Source: Mucilaginibacter robiniae (GTDB lineage: Bacteria; Bacteroidota; Bacteroidia; Sphingobacteriales; Sphingobacteriaceae). Taken from it: a stretch of DNA of 64,000 nucleotides. Location of the stretch: NCBI RefSeq assembly GCF_012849215.1, contig NZ_CP051682.1:3844001-3908000 (forward strand), written 5' to 3'. Numbering within the stretch: position 1 is the stretch's first letter; each line of letters begins with the position of its first letter. Positions 1-8,757 of this stretch are shown here, piece by piece. Below the pieces are notes generated by a model. It ran no database searches. It had not been told where the DNA came from and saw only the letters and a program-made list of their open reading frames with translations. A program made the position numbers and the translations under genes.

Positions 1-1359
1 GACATTGCTGATAAATAAAGGCAGGTCTTTAACGCTGTTGCGGAAAATAGCGGCTTTAAAGCCTAGTCCCGGAGCAATCATACCTTTTAAGCCGATGGTA
101 ATATCAAGCTTATCAACTGAGTTCTGAATGGCAATATTTTGGCCGATAAAAGGATTGATTTCAGATAAACCGCGCAATGAGGTACGGTTTACATCACCTT
201 TAGCTTCGGCAAACAAGCGTACATATTTAGGTATTACCTGTAACTCCAGCTTGGCTGCCGGGAAGATGTAAAACTTATCAAATGCGCCAAACTCCTTAAC
301 AATGTTTACACCCGCATCAATTTTGTAATTATCACCCTGAAATTTCAGGTAAGGATTTAAGCGCAATAAGCTGTTATTAATGTTATACAAGCTGTCTTTT
401 TGTGTACCTACATCAATGGAGCCACTCAGGCCAGCATAAAACTGGTTAATGGTTTGGTTAACAAAGCCGGATAGTACTAAGTTGTTTTCTTTAGCCTGAT
501 AAGCGTTGTTGAATAAATAACCTTTCAGTTTTACAGCATAGGTAAATGCGCGGTCGGTATCCTGGTAGTTTTTGGCTAATTCACCTTCGGCACCTATGGT
601 GTTGAAATGTTGTTTAGCAGGATCAAGGTTAGTGGCTGTAGCTAAGTTGTTGTATCCATAAAAGTAATTACCACGGCGATTATAATCAATGCGGCCAGTT
701 AGGGTGTTGGTAGCACCAATGCTTTTGCCAAATACACCAATTTCATCCTTGCTTTCATTTTGCTTGCGATAGTCACTACCTTGCTGGGCAAAGTGTTTGG
801 CGTAAGCGCCTACTTGCAGGGCATTGTCACGACCGTTATCTATATAAGCTTCGCCATAGGTGGTTTTTAAGCTACCCAAACCCAGCCTAACAAAGTTATT
901 GTAAAGTGCTGAATCGCGCTCGGCAGGCATGGGCATAGCTTGCAATTGGCGTATATCAGAATTACGCTCCAGCTTTTTATCTATCGGGTTGTATTTTAAA
1001 GGTGCCTTATATTGTTCTGATTCTTCCAAATTGGGGTTGCGGCGAATTTTTACCGCATCGGCCAAAACTGGCTTGTAAACAGTAGTTACCACAATTTCTT
1101 CAGATAAACTACCGTTGTTTTGCGCCTGGTTATTACCGGCCGGTGCATTGCCGCCTTTTCTAGTGGTATCTACTTTCACGCGCGATGCAGCATCGCCCAA
1201 TTTAGTAGTTGTAGGTTTGGCAGCAGGTTTAGCAACTGGCTTTTTAGGAGCAGGTTTAACCACAGCTTTTTTAGGAGCCGGCTTTTTTACTTGTGCCTGT
1301 GCTGGCACAGCAGCAAAAGCGGCCGCAATAAGCAGGGGGTATATATATCGGGTTGTCAT
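1..1359 (-). CDS. Outer-membrane beta-barrel protein, 3' end outside window
   Basis: I read this partial gene by translating the minus strand from the ATG at 1359; it stays open to base 1 (453 codons seen). A signal peptide of about 23 residues (PLLIAAAFAAVPAQA, then Q) is followed by a stretch of about 30 residues rich in Lys, Pro and Ala (units like KPAPKKA and KPVAKPAAKP). Next comes a short segment with EEIVVTTVYKP, which resembles a TonB box. The rest looks like alternating beta-strands with aromatic residues (RIDYNRRGNYFYGYNN) and repeated Asn/Gly turns, as in TonB-dependent-receptor-like barrels. No plug domain is recognisable. It lies 25 bp downstream of the TPR gene and is probably cotranscribed with it. 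The barrel location is inferred; the substrate is unknown. Confidence 0.75.
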   Translation of the reverse strand, partial: MTTRYIYPLLIAAAFAAVPAQAQVKKPAPKKAVVKPAPKKPVAKPAAKPTTTKLGDAASRVKVDTTRKGGNAPAGNNQAQNNGSLSEEIVVTTVYKPVLADAVKIRRNPNLEESEQYKAPLKYNPIDKKLERNSDIRQLQAMPMPAERDSALYNNFVRLGLGSLKTTYGEAYIDNGRDNALQVGAYAKHFAQQGSDYRKQNESKDEIGVFGKSIGATNTLTGRIDYNRRGNYFYGYNNLATATNLDPAKQHFNTIGAEGELAKNYQDTDRAFTYAVKLKGYLFNNAYQAKENNLVLSGFVNQTINQFYAGLSGSIDVGTQKDSLYNINNSLLRLNPYLKFQGDNYKIDAGVNIVKEFGAFDKFYIFPAAKLELQVIPKYVRLFAEAKGDVNRTSLRGLSEINPFIGQNIAIQNSVDKLDITIGLKGMIAPGLGFKAAIFRNSVKDLPLFISNV

Positions 1360-1384
1360 TGCTTAAGTTTATTCGGTATCGGGT

Positions 1385-4300
1385 TTAGTTATCCTGTTTA
1401 TTAGGTTCATTGCTGGTGGTTTTGGTAGTACCGCTACCTGTTAAGCGTTGCAGCTTTTCACGGGCAGTAGGTAAAATATCATCATCACCTTTGTAGTAAT
1501 CAATTATACTTTGCAGGGTGGCTTTAGCCTGGAAAGTATCTTTTAAACCTACATAATCATCAGCCAGCAGTATAAAGGTTTTAGCTACCCAATAGTCATA
1601 ATTTGAAAGTTTGTTTTTCAAATCAAAACAGGTTTTCTGTGAAGCTGCATAGTTACCTTTCAAATACTCAATACGGGCAATATTGTATTTAGCCTCAGCA
1701 GCAGAGATAGTTTTAGTACTGTTTACCGTGTAATTAAACTCTTTTACTGCTGTGGTGGTATCGGCTTTTTGCAAGTAAGCATAACCGGCATAAAGCCCGG
1801 TTTTAAACTTATCTTCATCTGATGCTTTTTCGTTTTCACGTATCAATTGCACATAATGTATAACATCATCGGGCATTTCCATTTGTGCGTAGCACAGTAG
1901 CAGGTTGTTAACGGCAAAGTTGTAATCGGCTTTGTACTCGGAGTTGGTTTCCAAGCGTTTCAGGAATACTACGGCTTCGTTATATTTTTTCTGTGTAATG
2001 TACAACTTAGCCATGCTGATCAGCGATTTTTCGGTATAAGCACTGGTCCAGTCGTTCAAAATTATATTGTAATCTTGTACAGCTTCATCCGGACGGTTCA
2101 GGTTTACCAAACTTTGAGCACGTAAAAAGCGCATTTGTTTATCATAAATGGCTTTACTGCCAGCTTTGTCATAGTAGGCATTTACAGCACCAAGGGTTCC
2201 GTTCCAATCACCTTTCAAATACAGGTTGTTGGCAGCAGTAGCCATAATGCTTTCTTGCTCAGCTGCGCTATAGTTGCCAATTGGCGTAGTAGTAGCATAG
2301 CTGATGAAAGTTTGAGCATCCCCCTTGTCGGTGTAAATCTTTTCAATCTGTTTTAACGCTTGCTTAGCTTCATCAGTTGATGGATAATTTTGTACTACTT
2401 GTTTGAAGGAGTTAACCGCTTCATCATCCTGGTTGTTGTTGTAATCAATCAAACCAATGGTAACTAGTGCCCGCGGAATGTAGCTGCTACGAGGGTATTT
2501 TTGTACCATAGACTGCAAGCCACTTTTACCTTGCGCATCGTTGTTGGTCAGGAAGTAAGTATAAGCAATCTCGAAGGCTGCATCATCTGCAAAATCTGAA
2601 TTAGGGTAACGGGTTAACACATCATTCAAGGTGCTTATTTTAGCACTTGGTGAGCCTTGTAAACCTTGTATCATACCACGTTGAAACAGGGCATAATCTT
2701 GTCCCTGGCTTTGTCCGGAAATAATACGGTTATAGTAGTTCAAGGCTGAACCATAATTTTTCAGCACAAAATAGCTGTCGCCTAAACGGGCAATAGCATC
2801 ATTGGTGGTGTTTTTATCTTTAGGTTCGCCATCTAAAAAGTGTTCAAAGTAGGTAGCTGCTTTTCTGTATTGTTCAGCACCAAAAGCCGCATAGCCCAAG
2901 CCATAGTTTGCGTAATTGTACAAACCGCTTTGTTTAGCTTTAGGCATGCTTAAAAATTCTTCAAACTTATCTACTGATTCGCCGTACTTGCGTACTTCGT
3001 ACATGGCTTCGGCCAGCCAGTAAGTAGTTAAAGCGACAAACTTTTCATCGCGCGGATGCTGTAACGAACGCAGGAAGATACCAATGGCATTTTCAAAAGC
3101 CCGTTCGTTGTAAAATTCTAGGCCACGATAATAAGTTACTTTCTGATAAGCTTCGGCTGCATTGGTTGAGCTGGATGCAATAGGCTCTAGTATCTCAACC
3201 GCTTCTTTATAATTTTTAGAATTAAGCAACACTTCACCTAACAAGGTTTTTACCTCATTGGTACGGCCTGAACGCGGATAGTTGCGCAAGTAAGTGCGGG
3301 TAGCTTCCAGCGCCTGCGGGTTGTAGTTCAGCTCGTATGATAGTTTGGCATATTCATACAAAGCATCTTCTTGCAATTGCTTATCAAAATCCAGTTTAGA
3401 AGCTACAAAGAAAGCATTGCGTGCACCCTGTTTGTTGTTAAGCGTTAAAAAGATTTTTCCTAATGTGTAATTGCCATTTTGGCTATACACATCATTACGG
3501 TCAACCAGTTTTTCCAGTTCGCGCGTAGCACGCTGTTTGTTGCCGGTTTTATAATAAGCATAACCAATTTGGTAGCTATCTTGCGTGTTCTGCGTTTTGC
3601 CATTATCCTCATCCTGAAAACGGCTATAATATTTAACTGCGTTTGAATAATCAGATTTGGCAAAATAGGAAGCGCCTATAATACGCAGCATCTCGGTTTC
3701 ATGCTGCTGATGCGTACTATTCAGAATCGGGATGGCGTAGTTAAGCACATCATCATAGCGCTTGTCCAGAAAATATACCGCTGTAATATAGTAAGGGTAG
3801 CTGTTCTCGTATTTTTTTGAGTTCTTTAGCTTTTCAAAGTTAACCAGCGCAATGTGGTAATCTTTGTTCAGGTAAGCTATATAAGCATAGTAGTAGGTGG
3901 CATCTTCAGTAAAGGCCGACTGGCGGTCTTTTACTTCGCTAAAAAGCATTTGGGCATTCTTATAATCGTTAAGAATGAAATAAGCGTAGCCTTTACGGAA
4001 TTTGTATTCAGTATATTCTTTACCACTCAGTTCGCCAGCCTGAATTTTATTAAACCAGCGTAAAGCATCTTCATATTTTCCCTGCTTGGAGTAGGATTTA
4101 CCAATTTGAAAATAGGCCAGCTTGGTTAAAGGGTTTTCTGGGTGTTCTTTGATAAAGCGTAAAAACAGGCTTTCGGCATCATCATTACCTAATTCCAGGG
4201 CACAAAGAGCCTCATAGTAAGCTGAATTTTCCTGTAATAAAGTTACCTCCGATTCGAACTGTGGCTGGTGCAAAGTTTTAAGTCGGGTAGCCTCAATCTG

Positions 4301-4459
4301 CCTGAACTGTTCGGCAGCAGCTACGTACTGACCGTTATTAAGCAGCGTGGTAGCTGTATGGTATGTGCGATACACCTGAAATGAGGCATTTTGCTGTGCC
4401 TTGGCCGCAAGGGTACTCAGCAATAAAGCACTTATAGTAATAGGTTTGAGTTTAATCAT
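1385..4459 (-). CDS. Large periplasmic tetratricopeptide-repeat protein
   Basis: A protein of about 1024 residues made almost entirely of TPR-like helical hairpins (for example AYFQIGKSYSKQGKYEDALRWF and repeated YYxAxxxYxxxxYxxA patterns). I start it at the ATG at 4459, five codons inside the longest frame, because this puts a clean signal peptide (MIKLKPITISALLLSTLAAKA) at the N-terminus. Such repeat proteins are protein-binding scaffolds; BamD- or YbgF-like roles in the envelope are common. The gene directly precedes the barrel gene, so it may be a periplasmic partner of that barrel (inference). The C-terminus is Thr/Ser/Asn-rich. No catalytic motif is seen. Confidence 0.85.
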   Translation of the reverse strand: MIKLKPITISALLLSTLAAKAQQNASFQVYRTYHTATTLLNNGQYVAAAEQFRQIEATRLKTLHQPQFESEVTLLQENSAYYEALCALELGNDDAESLFLRFIKEHPENPLTKLAYFQIGKSYSKQGKYEDALRWFNKIQAGELSGKEYTEYKFRKGYAYFILNDYKNAQMLFSEVKDRQSAFTEDATYYYAYIAYLNKDYHIALVNFEKLKNSKKYENSYPYYITAVYFLDKRYDDVLNYAIPILNSTHQQHETEMLRIIGASYFAKSDYSNAVKYYSRFQDEDNGKTQNTQDSYQIGYAYYKTGNKQRATRELEKLVDRNDVYSQNGNYTLGKIFLTLNNKQGARNAFFVASKLDFDKQLQEDALYEYAKLSYELNYNPQALEATRTYLRNYPRSGRTNEVKTLLGEVLLNSKNYKEAVEILEPIASSSTNAAEAYQKVTYYRGLEFYNERAFENAIGIFLRSLQHPRDEKFVALTTYWLAEAMYEVRKYGESVDKFEEFLSMPKAKQSGLYNYANYGLGYAAFGAEQYRKAATYFEHFLDGEPKDKNTTNDAIARLGDSYFVLKNYGSALNYYNRIISGQSQGQDYALFQRGMIQGLQGSPSAKISTLNDVLTRYPNSDFADDAAFEIAYTYFLTNNDAQGKSGLQSMVQKYPRSSYIPRALVTIGLIDYNNNQDDEAVNSFKQVVQNYPSTDEAKQALKQIEKIYTDKGDAQTFISYATTTPIGNYSAAEQESIMATAANNLYLKGDWNGTLGAVNAYYDKAGSKAIYDKQMRFLRAQSLVNLNRPDEAVQDYNIILNDWTSAYTEKSLISMAKLYITQKKYNEAVVFLKRLETNSEYKADYNFAVNNLLLCYAQMEMPDDVIHYVQLIRENEKASDEDKFKTGLYAGYAYLQKADTTTAVKEFNYTVNSTKTISAAEAKYNIARIEYLKGNYAASQKTCFDLKNKLSNYDYWVAKTFILLADDYVGLKDTFQAKATLQSIIDYYKGDDDILPTAREKLQRLTGSGTTKTTSNEPNKQDN

Positions 4460-4674
4460 ATACCGTGTAAACAAACTGCAAAAAAAGCAAAAACAATAAT
4501 CCCGTTTATGTGAAATGTGAATAAACCGGAAAGCATAAATTTAACGAAGGTAATTATTAGATGGTATAATGCCCAAAAACTTATTACAGGAGTAAGCTTA
4601 TGTCAGCCAGTTGTAAACCCTACTGGCAAGATATATTGTATTCATACTCAGTAACGTTTAGGGTAAATTAATTA

Positions 4675-5787
4675 ATGATTAAAAATATTACACCATCAAA
4701 ATCTACCTGTGCTTTTATGCTTTCAGGTGTTTTAATTTTACTGTGTTGCGCTTTTAATAAAGGCAGTAAACCTCCTGCTGCTTTGGTATTACAAGATGAA
4801 CGTTTAAGTTTTTCGCCTAAGGAATTTTACATACAAAGTGTGGTGGATGAACGTAAAACCCATAGTGCAGTAGCCTGGCTTATAACCGATGCAGCAAGTG
4901 GCGCAACGCAATCTATTGATTTACAAGGTGGAGCTGGATCTGCTATTCACCAGTTTATTAATCATGGTATGTCGGCCAATACTGTATTGCGTGCTATAGT
5001 TATTCGTATCAAGGAATTGAAAATAACAGAATCGGTTTTGCCTAATAAAGGTATTGATGGCAAAATTAATATAGCCTTTTCTTTCTACCGCAAAGTTGAT
5101 GAAACATACCTGCACCTGGCCGATTATCAGGGTACAGCACATTACATACGCCCTGATAGACAAATGGAAATAATAGAACCTACATTAAGACGCACCTTAG
5201 AAAATGCCCTAACTTATCTGAATACCTGGATGAGTACGCAGGCTGAAGGCAACTTGAAGCTGGCTAAGCAAGTGAAATGGCTAATATCAGACTACACCGA
5301 CCAGACTGATCCGGACACAATTTATTATAACCCCAAACGGCCGCTTAACTGGGATGATTTTAAAGGCAGGCCACAGGGTAGCAGCCGGTACGCTGCGGAA
5401 GTATTTCCGAGTATGGCTTTTGATGAGGATGTGGACGTGGCGAAAAGTGTTATTCAGGTGAATTTAAAACTAAAAGTTTACGTGCCTAAAACCGATTGCT
5501 GGGTTAGAAACGGTAGTCGAGACGATTACACGCTGAACCATGAACAGCGGCATTTTGATATAACCAAACTGGCCTGTGAACACTTTAAGCAAGCTTTACA
5601 GACTGAACCTAAATCGGTAACTAATTACGACGGGGCTGTACATGCTGACTACCTGGAGGCTTTCAGCCAAATGGGGCAACTACAGCAGCAGTATGATCGT
5701 GAAACTCAGCATGGCTTAAACATAGCCGAGCAAGAGCGATGGAACAAACGCATTGATGACGAATTAAATAAGCTGGGTATTCGGTGA
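4675..5787 (+). CDS. DUF922-family secreted protein, putative Zn-protease-like
   Basis: A 370-residue protein with an N-terminal hydrophobic segment (about residues 12-26, ending LLCCAF) that could be a signal peptide or a poor lipobox. The C-terminal half carries the DUF922 hallmarks: a KRPLNWDDFKG segment, then NHEQRHFDITK, an H-E-x-x-H type motif near residue 290 that is typical of this family and suggests a metal site. The N-terminal 200 residues have no domain I recognise. It is divergent from the TPR gene (about 215 bp between starts). DUF922 proteins are predicted Zn-dependent proteases by motif; activity is not established here. Confidence 0.75.
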   Translation: MIKNITPSKSTCAFMLSGVLILLCCAFNKGSKPPAALVLQDERLSFSPKEFYIQSVVDERKTHSAVAWLITDAASGATQSIDLQGGAGSAIHQFINHGMSANTVLRAIVIRIKELKITESVLPNKGIDGKINIAFSFYRKVDETYLHLADYQGTAHYIRPDRQMEIIEPTLRRTLENALTYLNTWMSTQAEGNLKLAKQVKWLISDYTDQTDPDTIYYNPKRPLNWDDFKGRPQGSSRYAAEVFPSMAFDEDVDVAKSVIQVNLKLKVYVPKTDCWVRNGSRDDYTLNHEQRHFDITKLACEHFKQALQTEPKSVTNYDGAVHADYLEAFSQMGQLQQQYDRETQHGLNIAEQERWNKRIDDELNKLGIR

Positions 5788-5888
5788 TGAATTGTCGTGT
5801 TAGTTGTAGATAAGCTATCCTGAATAAAATTGGTTCCCAGCAACTATTTATAGTATAGCTTGTTAGTTTCACAACAGTACGAAAAATT

Positions 5889-6830
5889 ATGAAAGCAGCA
5901 ATAATTGAAGGATATGGCGAAGCCGACAAATTTACTTTAAAAGAAGTACCAACGCCAGAGTTGGAGGATTGTCAAATATTAATCAACAACAAAGCCTCGT
6001 CAGTTAACCCAGTGGATGTACTGGTGCGTAAAGGTAAGTTGAAATTGATGACTGGTCTTTTTGGCGAGCATATTATCGGCAGCGATTTTAGCGGCGTGGT
6101 GATAGCTTCAAAAAGTAAAAAGTTTAAAGTAGGTGATGAGGTGTATGGTTTCAAAAACGCTTTGAAAGGTCATGCCTATGCCGAACAAGTAGCAGTTGAT
6201 GAAGACAATGCAGCTCTAAAACCTGTCGGTTTAAGCTTTACAGAAGCAGCCTCATTGCCTTTAGCGGCTAGTACTGCTTGGCAAGCCATGGTAGAAGATG
6301 GTAAGCTGAAACAAGGCGCTCGTGTATTAATTAACGGATGTACTGGTGGAGTAGGTACGGCAGCTGTGCAAATTGCCAAAAGTTTTGAATGCCATATAAC
6401 GGGTGTTTGTAATGGTAAAAACGCCGACTTTGCCAAATCATTGGGCTGCGATGTAGTAATTGACTACAAAAAGGAAAAGATCCCAGAAAATGAGCAATAT
6501 GACTTATTTTTTGATGCTAATGGTGGTTTAACCATATCTGACGTGAAAAGCAATATTGCACCTGAGGGCATGTTTGTTTCTACTCGGGGCGGTATGGATG
6601 GCGTGAAAGGCGCTATTACTGGTGCTGTGGATGTGTTACTGCAAAGCAAAATGAAAATTGTACAAGTAGTACCTAAAACCATCGACCTGCAAAAGCTACA
6701 ATTATTGGTAGATCAGGGTAAATTAAAACCTTACGTGACTGCTACCTTTAGCCTAGCCGAACTGCAACAAGCACATGAAATGCAGGAGCAAGGTGGCTTT
6801 ACCGGTAAAATAGCAGTTGCCATTAGCTAA
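5889..6830 (+). CDS. Zinc-independent alcohol dehydrogenase / quinone oxidoreductase family
   Basis: A 313-residue medium-chain dehydrogenase/reductase. The N-terminal GroES-like domain includes SSVNPVDVLVRKGKL (about 38-52) and GSDFSGVV (64-71). The Rossmann domain has NGCTGGVGTAAVQIAK (149-164), the NADPH-binding signature of the quinone oxidoreductase (QOR/Zta1) branch. The zinc-binding cysteines of classical alcohol dehydrogenases are missing, which fits that branch. It probably reduces quinones or enals with NADPH in the cytoplasm. It stands alone, about 100 bp after the DUF922 gene and followed by a long non-coding stretch. Confidence 0.88.
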   Translation: MKAAIIEGYGEADKFTLKEVPTPELEDCQILINNKASSVNPVDVLVRKGKLKLMTGLFGEHIIGSDFSGVVIASKSKKFKVGDEVYGFKNALKGHAYAEQVAVDEDNAALKPVGLSFTEAASLPLAASTAWQAMVEDGKLKQGARVLINGCTGGVGTAAVQIAKSFECHITGVCNGKNADFAKSLGCDVVIDYKKEKIPENEQYDLFFDANGGLTISDVKSNIAPEGMFVSTRGGMDGVKGAITGAVDVLLQSKMKIVQVVPKTIDLQKLQLLVDQGKLKPYVTATFSLAELQQAHEMQEQGGFTGKIAVAIS

Positions 6831-6969
6831 TAAGGGTTTTGCTACCATGTAGCATAAATGAAAACGATTTAACAAAAAATTAAATAAAGTTCTATAAAGT
6901 TAAAATTTCGGCATAGCATTTGTATATATTTTATCACTAATGTGTGAGTGAGTAAGTGCAGAGTGACAA

Positions 6970-7005
6970 ACAGCCATGTAAATAAATACATGGCTGTTTT
7001 TTTTT
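6970..7005 (+). terminator. Strong intrinsic terminator
   Basis: Perfect 11-bp inverted repeat, ACAGCCATGTA at 6970-6980 and its complement at 6987-6997, with a 6-nt loop and then a run of nine T. It lies 140 bp past the oxidoreductase stop. It could therefore end that transcript or a short non-coding RNA starting in the gap; no good promoter decides between them. Confidence 0.8.
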
Positions 7006-7159
7006 GCTACTTGTAGCTAGTTTAAGTAACTCTTAAGTTTATTGGTAAATAATTTATTTATAGTGTATTAAGCTTTTGTAATTATCAAATTGTGGTTTTT
7101 GATTATTCTAGTTTTATTTAAACTTGTGATTGCGTAAATCACCTACACGCACAATCACC

Positions 7160-7573
7160 ATAAAGATTTTTCATTGCCAAGCTGCCATTCTCCTATATAG
7201 GAAGAAGACATTGCTGCACTATTTGCTCCTTATGGTCATGTAGCTGCTGTAAACTTAATTATGGATTGTGAAACCAGTTTAAGCAAGTGCTACGCTTTTG
7301 TATAAACGCCCGATGATGATGAGGCTGCTAATGCCATCAGCAGCCTAGATCAAAAAAGCATTCAAAACAAGACAATTCCTGTCAGCCAAGCACAAGAACA
7401 TTCTAAAACCAATAATTCAGTCAGCTTCACATGTAACAATGGCCAGAAAAATTAATAGTAGTTCTCGCTAAAACTATAGTGATAACCGTAACAACGTTAA
7501 TGATAATAAAAACCCTGGCCATCATAACGGTGGTTTTAGCATAGGTAACAATAGAGGATATTCTGATTGTTGA
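7160..7573 (+). pseudogene. Decayed RRM-type RNA-binding protein gene
   Basis: Reading across several lesions recovers a typical bacterial RRM protein. It starts as K-I-F then IAKLPFSYI (7173-7199), continues as EEDIAALFAPYGHVAAVNLI (from 7201), then KCYAFV (the RNP-1 position, ending 7302), TPDDDEAANAISSLD and an Asn/Gly/Arg-rich tail ending near 7573. Lesions seen: the expected ATG reads ATA (7160-7162); an extra T in the T-run at 7167-7171; one extra base near 7200, putting the second part in another frame; an in-frame TAA at 7303-7305; and further stops in the tail (about 7455-7486). Four or more independent lesions rule out a simple sequencing error. Such small RRM proteins are common in Bacteroidota and often cold-regulated; here the gene is dead. 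Confidence 0.8.
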
Positions 7574-7618
7574 TGGATGCTCGTGAGTAATCTATTGTAA
7601 TACAAAACTACATTATAG

Positions 7619-7637
7619 GCCCGCTCAGGGCTTTTTT
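7619..7637 (+). terminator. Short terminator behind the RRM pseudogene
   Basis: GCCC, a 5-nt loop (GCTCA), GGGC and six T. The stem is only four G/C pairs, but the position just downstream of the pseudogene tail suggests it was that gene's terminator and has survived its decay. Confidence 0.5.
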
Positions 7638-8134
7638 GTTTAATCAAAGTGTATAACGTAGTATGCTTTTGTAGCTCTTATCTGCCTTTTAATCGGCACA
7701 ACTTAATGTATTGTCTTTTCTTGAGCGTACAAATAAAAGACAAAAGCATCTTTAAAGTGTCTAAAATATAGTTCGCTATCGTCTCTTATTTTGTGAATGT
7801 AATTAACGCTGTAATACATGTGCTGAATAGTTGAAATTTTGTGGATAAGTTTAAAGCTCTGTTAATAAGCTTGTGCTATGTTAAAAAAATCATGTATAAG
7901 GCAGTAAAATCAAATATTTTAATAGTACTTTTTGTTTAAAATGACTTTTGACTGTACAAAATAGCAATCTTTAAGTCGAATGGTGTAGAAAGTAAATTAA
8001 ACATTTAATTTAATGCTTACGTGTCTTACACGTTAAAAACGCCTTTTGGCTTATAAATTGCAAATTGGGTATCAATAATAGGTAGGAGCTTAATAAAACC
8101 TTCACAATTACTTGATATTAACGATACATAGACT

Positions 8135-8497
8135 ATGAGCAGGATATTAGCGGTGGATGACGATAATGATATTTTAGAAGTACTACAGTTTATTCTGGAA
8201 GATTCAGGCTACGAAGTTTATACCTTATCTGACGGGCAACGGTTATTTGATAAAATTAAAGAAAATAATCCCGATTTGATTTTACTAGACATTATGCTCG
8301 GCAGTGTAGATGGTCGTGATTTATGCAAGAACGTAAAATTGCAAAATGATACACATGATATTCCGGTAATCATGATATCAGCTAGTCATAATGTATGCGA
8401 TGTACTGAAACAGGATTGTGCTCCTGATGATTTCATTGCTAAACCGTTTGATATTAATATATTGCTGAATAAAATAAAGAGACAATTGGCTGCTTAA
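8135..8497 (+). CDS. Stand-alone response regulator receiver protein
   Basis: A 120-residue CheY-like receiver domain with no output domain. The acidic pocket D8-D9-D10 follows the first strand, the phospho-acceptor is D52 in LLLDIML, the switch Ser is S82 in MISASH and the conserved Lys is K103 in AKPFD. It is likely phosphorylated by a histidine kinase encoded elsewhere, as none is nearby. Single-domain receivers act in phosphorelays or through protein binding. It lies alone, with a long upstream non-coding region and a terminator-like hairpin after it. Confidence 0.9.
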   Translation: MSRILAVDDDNDILEVLQFILEDSGYEVYTLSDGQRLFDKIKENNPDLILLDIMLGSVDGRDLCKNVKLQNDTHDIPVIMISASHNVCDVLKQDCAPDDFIAKPFDINILLNKIKRQLAA

Positions 8498-8524
8498 ATC
8501 CAGCAAGTCAAGTTAATTAATAAT

Positions 8525-8580
8525 AAGGATTATGTGAACTTGTGTTATACATCAAGCTTGCATAATCCTTTTGCTTTTAT
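8525..8580 (+). terminator. Probable terminator of the receiver gene
   Basis: Ten-bp inverted repeat AAGGATTATG (8525-8534) / CATAATCCTT (8561-8570) followed by a T-rich stretch. The 26-nt loop is long for an intrinsic terminator, so this is a moderate call. Confidence 0.5.
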
Positions 8581-8643
8581 TGCATTTCTTCTTTTTAGCT
8601 CCTTAACTTATCACGAGAACTGATATTTTATTTATTTTGAAAA

Positions 8644-8676
8644 ACTAAACCTTATTCATTTAAAATAAGGTTTAGT
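8644..8676. promoter_or_regulatory. 12-bp perfect inverted repeat upstream of M14 peptidase gene
   Basis: ACTAAACCTTAT (8644-8655), a 9-nt spacer, then its exact complement (8665-8676), about 80 bp before the peptidase start at 8758. No T-run follows on the plus strand. It may be an operator or a 5'-leader hairpin. Confidence 0.4.
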
Positions 8677-8757
8677 ATAGTCTCACAAAAAAGTTACAAC
8701 CTAGGCATCAGGTAATTATTAAATTGGGCTTTTAATAATCAACTAAACTTTCCCCTG

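Larger units (their letters stand above)
6831..8134. other. 1.3-kb AT-rich gap with terminator and decayed gene
   Basis: This is the largest region without an intact gene. It holds the terminator at 6970-7005, the RRM pseudogene at about 7160-7573 and a weak terminator at 7619-7637. The flanks 7010-7150 and 7640-8134 are very AT-rich. I see no open frame, tRNA or clear repeat in them; they presumably include the promoter of the response-regulator gene at 8135. Confidence 0.7.

Noticed and set aside
1115..1404. Plus-strand open frames with Gly/Ala/Phe repeats near the start of the barrel gene.
   Set aside because: They are the antisense shadow of the Lys-Pro-Ala repeat of the minus-strand barrel gene.
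6900..7005. Possible small RNA ending at the strong terminator at 6970-7005.
   Set aside because: No convincing promoter between the oxidoreductase stop and the hairpin; the terminator may simply belong to the oxidoreductase gene.
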